Of a stretch of DNA of 5,632 bases, positions 5,025 through 5,632 are shown piece after piece (within the stretch, counting starts at the first letter, position 1; each line of letters opens with the position of its first letter). Made by a program: the position numbers and the translations under genes. The notes under the pieces are model-generated. The model saw only the letters and a list, made by a program, of their open reading frames with translations. It made no database searches and was not told the origin of the DNA. Source of the stretch: Chloroflexota bacterium (GTDB lineage: Bacteria > Chloroflexota > Dehalococcoidia > GIF9 > AB-539-J10); the NCBI GenBank assembly GCA_015222295.1, contig JADFUZ010000029.1, positions 1-5,632 on the forward strand, written 5' to 3'.

Positions 5025-5632
5025 GGGCAAAGGTCTGGCCAGCCTGTTCAAGCGCGTTTGGACTATTGGACAGCGATATGGCCTAACTACGGCCAAGATG
5101 GATCGCTCCCTGGCGCAGTTATCGCGGATACTGCGACAGTTTGGTTGCCGGGCGACACTGCCTATCACAGCCGTCGCCTTGGCTCGTAACAGTGACATCA
5201 TCCGAAGACATCAGGCTCAGGGTATAGAGTTCGCGGTTCACGGGTATCGCCACGTAGACTATTCGCAACTGTCCCTGGAAGAACAATGCGCACACCTTCG
5301 CGAAGCTGGTCGAGTTTTTCGGGATCATGGTATCCGCTTTGACGGTTTCCGCTGTCCATATCTGCGTTGGAACGAACACACTCTGACGGCGTTAAGTCAA
5401 AATGGTTTCAGTTACGACGGTAGCGTGAGCCTGGTCTGGGACGTCGAGAAGGAACATGTCACGGACAGTTATGAGCAGGTACTTAGATTCTACGGTGCGC
5501 AACCCGCAGCAGATTATCTGGCTTTGCCCTATCTGGATACTGCAAGAAGCCTCGTGTGCATTCCCTACTGTCTTCCCGACGACGAAGCGCTGGTGGAGCG
5601 ACTGCGATGGCGTTCACCGGTCGAGATGAACC
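4987..5632 (+). CDS. Divergent CE4-like polysaccharide deacetylase, 3' end outside window
   Basis: Frame 1 is open from ATG 4987 to the window edge (215 full codons). The fold signs are FGCRATLPITAVALARN (52-68), aligned to the 'f.atFfi....' strand of the upstream gene; IEFAVHGYRHVDYSQL (80-95), with the zinc-type histidines H85 and H89; FDGFRCPYLRWNE (118-130), motif 3 with R122; and GFSYDGS (140-146). The usual motif 1 (TFDD or equivalent) is missing: the matching stretch before residue 52 has no acidic pair, only YGLTTAKMDR (31-40). I believe a subfamily of deacetylase-like proteins with this N-terminus exists, so it may be active with other ligands, or be a partner of the upstream enzyme. 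No signal peptide is clear. ATG 4990 is an alternative start; neither has a strong ribosome site (GGAA at 4977-4980), so translation is probably coupled to the upstream gene through the 38-base overlap. Confidence 0.8.
   Translation, partial: MMRLIKPLIVAFEGKGLASLFKRVWTIGQRYGLTTAKMDRSLAQLSRILRQFGCRATLPITAVALARNSDIIRRHQAQGIEFAVHGYRHVDYSQLSLEEQCAHLREAGRVFRDHGIRFDGFRCPYLRWNEHTLTALSQNGFSYDGSVSLVWDVEKEHVTDSYEQVLRFYGAQPAADYLALPYLDTARSLVCIPYCLPDDEALVERLRWRSPVEMN

Noticed and set aside
1..5632. CRISPR array, tRNA, insertion sequence, phage or defence genes
   Set aside because: I found no regularly spaced direct repeats, cloverleaf-like segment, terminal inverted repeats with a transposase, or proteins of those families; all clear genes are sugar-polymer enzymes.

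Overview
This window is part of a bacterial surface-polysaccharide (exopolysaccharide, capsule or O-antigen type) biosynthesis locus. All genes lie on the + strand. Shine-Dalgarno sites, ATGA stop/start overlaps and a GTG start mark it as bacterial. Base composition is moderate and patchy, roughly 40 to 65% GC in hand-counted 60-base blocks. There is no rRNA, tRNA or species-specific marker. The gene mix (PMT-type GT39, GT4, Alg14/Alg13 pair, tandem CE4 deacetylases) would suit an environmental Chloroflexota or similar genome, but that placement is a guess.

Layout: (1) 1-246 is the C-terminal end of an NAD-dependent sugar epimerase/dehydratase. (2) 261-383 is a 40-residue small ORF with a good Shine-Dalgarno site, ending in an ATGA overlap with the next gene. 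(3) 380-2851 is an 823-residue protein that looks like an in-frame fusion of a multi-pass GT-C (GT39/PMT-like) glycosyltransferase and a cytoplasmic GT-B (GT4-like) glycosyltransferase. (4) 2953-3426 and 3423-3872 are a PssD/Alg14-like and PssE/Alg13-like pair coupled by ATGA. (5) 3873-4070 is a 198-base gap with at most weak hairpins. (6) 4071-5024 is a polysaccharide deacetylase (CE4/NodB fold). (7) 4987 to the window end is a second, divergent CE4-like protein that overlaps the first by 38 bases and lacks the usual motif-1 aspartates.

Together the genes suggest this order of work: the epimerase supplies a nucleotide sugar; the PssD/PssE-type heterodimer and the GT4 domain add sugars to a lipid-linked repeat unit on the cytoplasmic face; the GT39 domain transfers a sugar from a polyprenyl-phosphate donor on the outer face; the deacetylases remove N- or O-acetyl groups from the glycan or an intermediate. 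This flow is inferred from family knowledge; no substrate can be read from the sequence. The most unusual items are the GT39-GT4 fusion and the tandem CE4 pair in which one member has lost a metal-site motif.
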